Shown here: piece by piece, positions 62,185 to 64,000 of the stretch
Numbering within the stretch: the stretch's first letter is position 1
How the letters are laid out: the number at the start of each line of letters is the position of its first letter
From: Oscillospiraceae bacterium
GTDB lineage: Bacteria > Bacillota > Clostridia > Oscillospirales > Acutalibacteraceae
Direction: 5' to 3'
Assembly (NCBI GenBank): GCA_910574995.1
Contig: CAJTCS010000002.1
Coordinates: 248,001 to 312,000, forward strand
DNA length: 64,000 nucleotides
Position numbers and translations under genes: made by a program
Notes under the pieces: generated by a model
Told to the model about the DNA's origin: nothing
Seen by the model: only the letters and a program-made list of their open reading frames with translations
Database searches by the model: none

Positions 62185-64000
62185 TTATTTCATCTCTACT
62201 ATGGTCACGCCGCTTTCCCCTTCCCCATAAGTGCCCAGCCGGAAGCCCTTTACCTGGGGGCAACGGCGCAGGTGCTGTTGTACCGCCGCGCGCAGCACGC
62301 CGGTCCCCTTGCCATGGATGATGGTGGCCTGGGGCAGCCTGGAGCGGGCCGTCCGGTCCAGGAACGCGTCCAGTTCCATCAGGCCCTCTTCTACGTTCAT
62401 GCCCCGCAGGTCCAGGCTGGTGTCCGCTTCTGGCGCCGAGACGTTCTTGGTCACGGTGCGGCCGGGGCGCTTGCCTTTCTGGGCCTGCCCCTCCCCCAGC
62501 AGACGCAGGTTCTCCACGGCCACCCGGGTTTTGATAATACCCGCCTGCACCAGCACCTGGCCGTCCTTGGGGGCTTCCAACACGGTGGCCGTCTTGTCTA
62601 TATCGTAAATGCGCACGCTGTCGCCGGGCTTCAGCTCCCGGGGCAGCCGATAGTCCTCCATACGCTGGCGGCGCACCGGGTCCGCTGCCGATTCCAGCTC
62701 CCGCATGCCGCTGCGCAGCCGGGCTTTCTGCTCGGCCGATAAAGCCCGGTTCTGCTGGCGGCGCAGCTCGTCCAGCTCGTTTAGGTATGCGTCTGCCTGC
62801 TGCCTGGTCTTTTGCACGATGCGCGCGGCTTCTTCCCGGGCCTGTTCCAGCTCCCGTTTCGCCCGCTGGCCCGCTTCCGCCTGGCGGGCCTCGGTTTGGC
62901 GCATGCTTTCCCGGGCCAGGCTTGCCGCCCGGCGGGCGGCTTCCAATTCCTTTTCCATCTCGGCCCGGCGCTCCTCTAAGCGTTCGATCACCTGCTCGAA
63001 AGTACTGCTTTCCTGGCTTACCAGTTCCCCGGCCCGGTCTACGATGCGCCCCTCCAGGCCCAGCCGCCGGGATATGGCAAAGGCGTTGGATTTCCCCGGC
63101 ACCCCGATAAGAAGCCTGTAGGTGGGCCGCAAGCTTTCTACATCAAATTCACAACAGGCGTTTTCCACACCCTCTGTCTGCAAGGCATAGCTTTTCAATT
63201 CAGCATAGTGGGTGGTACAAGCCAGCCGCGCCCCCCTGCGGCGCAGCTCCTCGATAATGGCCGTGGCCAGGGCCGCGCCCTCCACCGGGTCTGTACCCGC
63301 GCCCAGTTCGTCCACCAGCACCAGGCTGGCCGGGTCGGCTACAGCCAAAATGCGGATGATGTTCACCATGTGGGCAGAGAAAGTGGAAAGGCTTTGCTCA
63401 ATGCTCTGTTCGTCCCCGATGTCTGCCAGGATGTGCCGGTACACCTGCACCCGGCTGCCTTCCCCCGCTGGGACCATCAGGCCGCACATGGCCATCAGGG
63501 TTAACAGGCCCAGGGTCTTCAGGGCCACAGTTTTACCACCGGTATTGGGGCCGGTGATGATCAGCGCGTCAAACCCCTGTCCCAATATGACGTCTGTGGG
63601 CACCACTTTATCTGGGGCGATAAGCGGGTGCCGGGCGGCACGCAGCTCTGTCCCGCCGGCATCCTCCACTTGGGGCTTCACCGCTTTCATGCGGTAGGCC
63701 AGCTGGGCCTTGGCGAAAATCACATTCAGCTGCACGGCATAGGTGTAGCTTTCGATGATGGGGTCGGCAAAAGAGCCCGCTTCCCCTGACAGTTCCAGCA
63801 AAATGCGGCCGATCTCTTCCTGCTCGTCGCTGCGCAGTACCCGTATCTCGTTATTCAATTCCACCACGCCCATGGGCTCGATGAAAACAGTCTGGCCGCT
63901 GGCAGAGCTGTCGTGCACCAGGCCGGGCACCTCCCCCCGGAATTCCGCCTTTACGGGCACCACATACCGCCCGCCCCGCTGGGTGACGATAGCCTCTTGC
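62185..64000 (-). CDS. mutS2: Endonuclease MutS2 (5' end outside window)
   Basis: The frame is open to the right edge, so the start is missing; 605 residues are visible. They include the ATPase core with Walker A TGPNTGGKTVALKTLG, the signature STFSAHMVNIIRI and Walker B LVLVDELGAGTDPVEG, a long coiled coil (Glu/Arg/Ala-rich, about residues 300-420 of the visible part) and the C-terminal Smr nuclease domain with SLDLRGMNVEEG and IIHGKGTGVLR. MutS2 splits collided ribosomes and suppresses recombination. A distal domain upstream of the visible part is expected. Confidence 0.95.
   Translation of the reverse strand, partial: QEAIVTQRGGRYVVPVKAEFRGEVPGLVHDSSASGQTVFIEPMGVVELNNEIRVLRSDEQEEIGRILLELSGEAGSFADPIIESYTYAVQLNVIFAKAQLAYRMKAVKPQVEDAGGTELRAARHPLIAPDKVVPTDVILGQGFDALIITGPNTGGKTVALKTLGLLTLMAMCGLMVPAGEGSRVQVYRHILADIGDEQSIEQSLSTFSAHMVNIIRILAVADPASLVLVDELGAGTDPVEGAALATAIIEELRRRGARLACTTHYAELKSYALQTEGVENACCEFDVESLRPTYRLLIGVPGKSNAFAISRRLGLEGRIVDRAGELVSQESSTFEQVIERLEERRAEMEKELEAARRAASLARESMRQTEARQAEAGQRAKRELEQAREEAARIVQKTRQQADAYLNELDELRRQQNRALSAEQKARLRSGMRELESAADPVRRQRMEDYRLPRELKPGDSVRIYDIDKTATVLEAPKDGQVLVQAGIIKTRVAVENLRLLGEGQAQKGKRPGRTVTKNVSAPEADTSLDLRGMNVEEGLMELDAFLDRTARSRLPQATIIHGKGTGVLRAAVQQHLRRCPQVKGFRLGTYGEGESGVTIVEMK

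Overview
The window (about 57% GC by eye) looks like the chromosome of a spore-forming, anaerobic Clostridia-type Firmicute, most likely an Oscillospiraceae/Ruminococcaceae-like gut bacterium. The evidence is the spore-coat pair SpoIVA and a SipL-like protein, a redox repressor Rex, ThyX instead of ThyA, an SLH-anchored polysaccharide deacetylase, a small CD1871A-type CXXC protein, Shine-Dalgarno-led genes and sigma-A type promoters. No species can be named from sequence alone. Most genes lie on the minus strand. No rRNA, tRNA, CRISPR array or insertion sequence was seen.

Layout. 1-3 kb: tepA-like, uppP, ftsK/spoIIIE (3' end cut by the window). 3-8.2 kb: AEC-family carrier, NADP-isocitrate dehydrogenase plus Rex, a secreted cyclophilin, and an S1-domain protein with an unusual start region. 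8.3-18 kb: an almost complete arginine pathway as one apparent ten-gene unit (argG, Nudix, GNAT, argH, argC, argJ, a small membrane protein, argB, argD, argF), with a promoter and a consensus ARG box upstream of argG. Just upstream of that is a gene-less, promoter-and-terminator-bounded segment that may encode a small RNA. 18.5-27 kb: VOC protein, VTT/DedA-type membrane protein, a decayed DUF998-like gene, and an operon headed by htpG and ending in hflX.

27-31.3 kb: a sporulation block (sipL-like, spoIVA, a single-pass membrane protein, an M50 site-2 protease). 31.4-39 kb: sugar-related genes (AraC regulator, TIM-barrel isomerase, VOC, two Gfo/Idh/MocA oxidoreductases, PHP protein), interrupted by a plus-strand TlpA / CD1871A / 4Fe-4S membrane redox trio. 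39-44.6 kb: uvrB-GNAT-uvrA with a LexA-like box on the uvrB promoter. 44.7-49.7 kb: pgi with two small unknown genes, a D,D-carboxypeptidase, and a U32 protein. 49.7-55.4 kb: mltG, 5-formyl-THF cyclo-ligase, a DJ-1 protein, tmk and thyX, led by an orphan solute-binding lipoprotein. 55.4-64 kb: nitroreductase; an operon of deacetylase-SLH, alpha-L-fucosidase and a very large transglutaminase-like protein; and mutS2 (5' end cut by the window).

Starts were moved inward from the longest open frame wherever a clear Shine-Dalgarno or signal peptide supported it. All promoter, operator and terminator calls are by eye.
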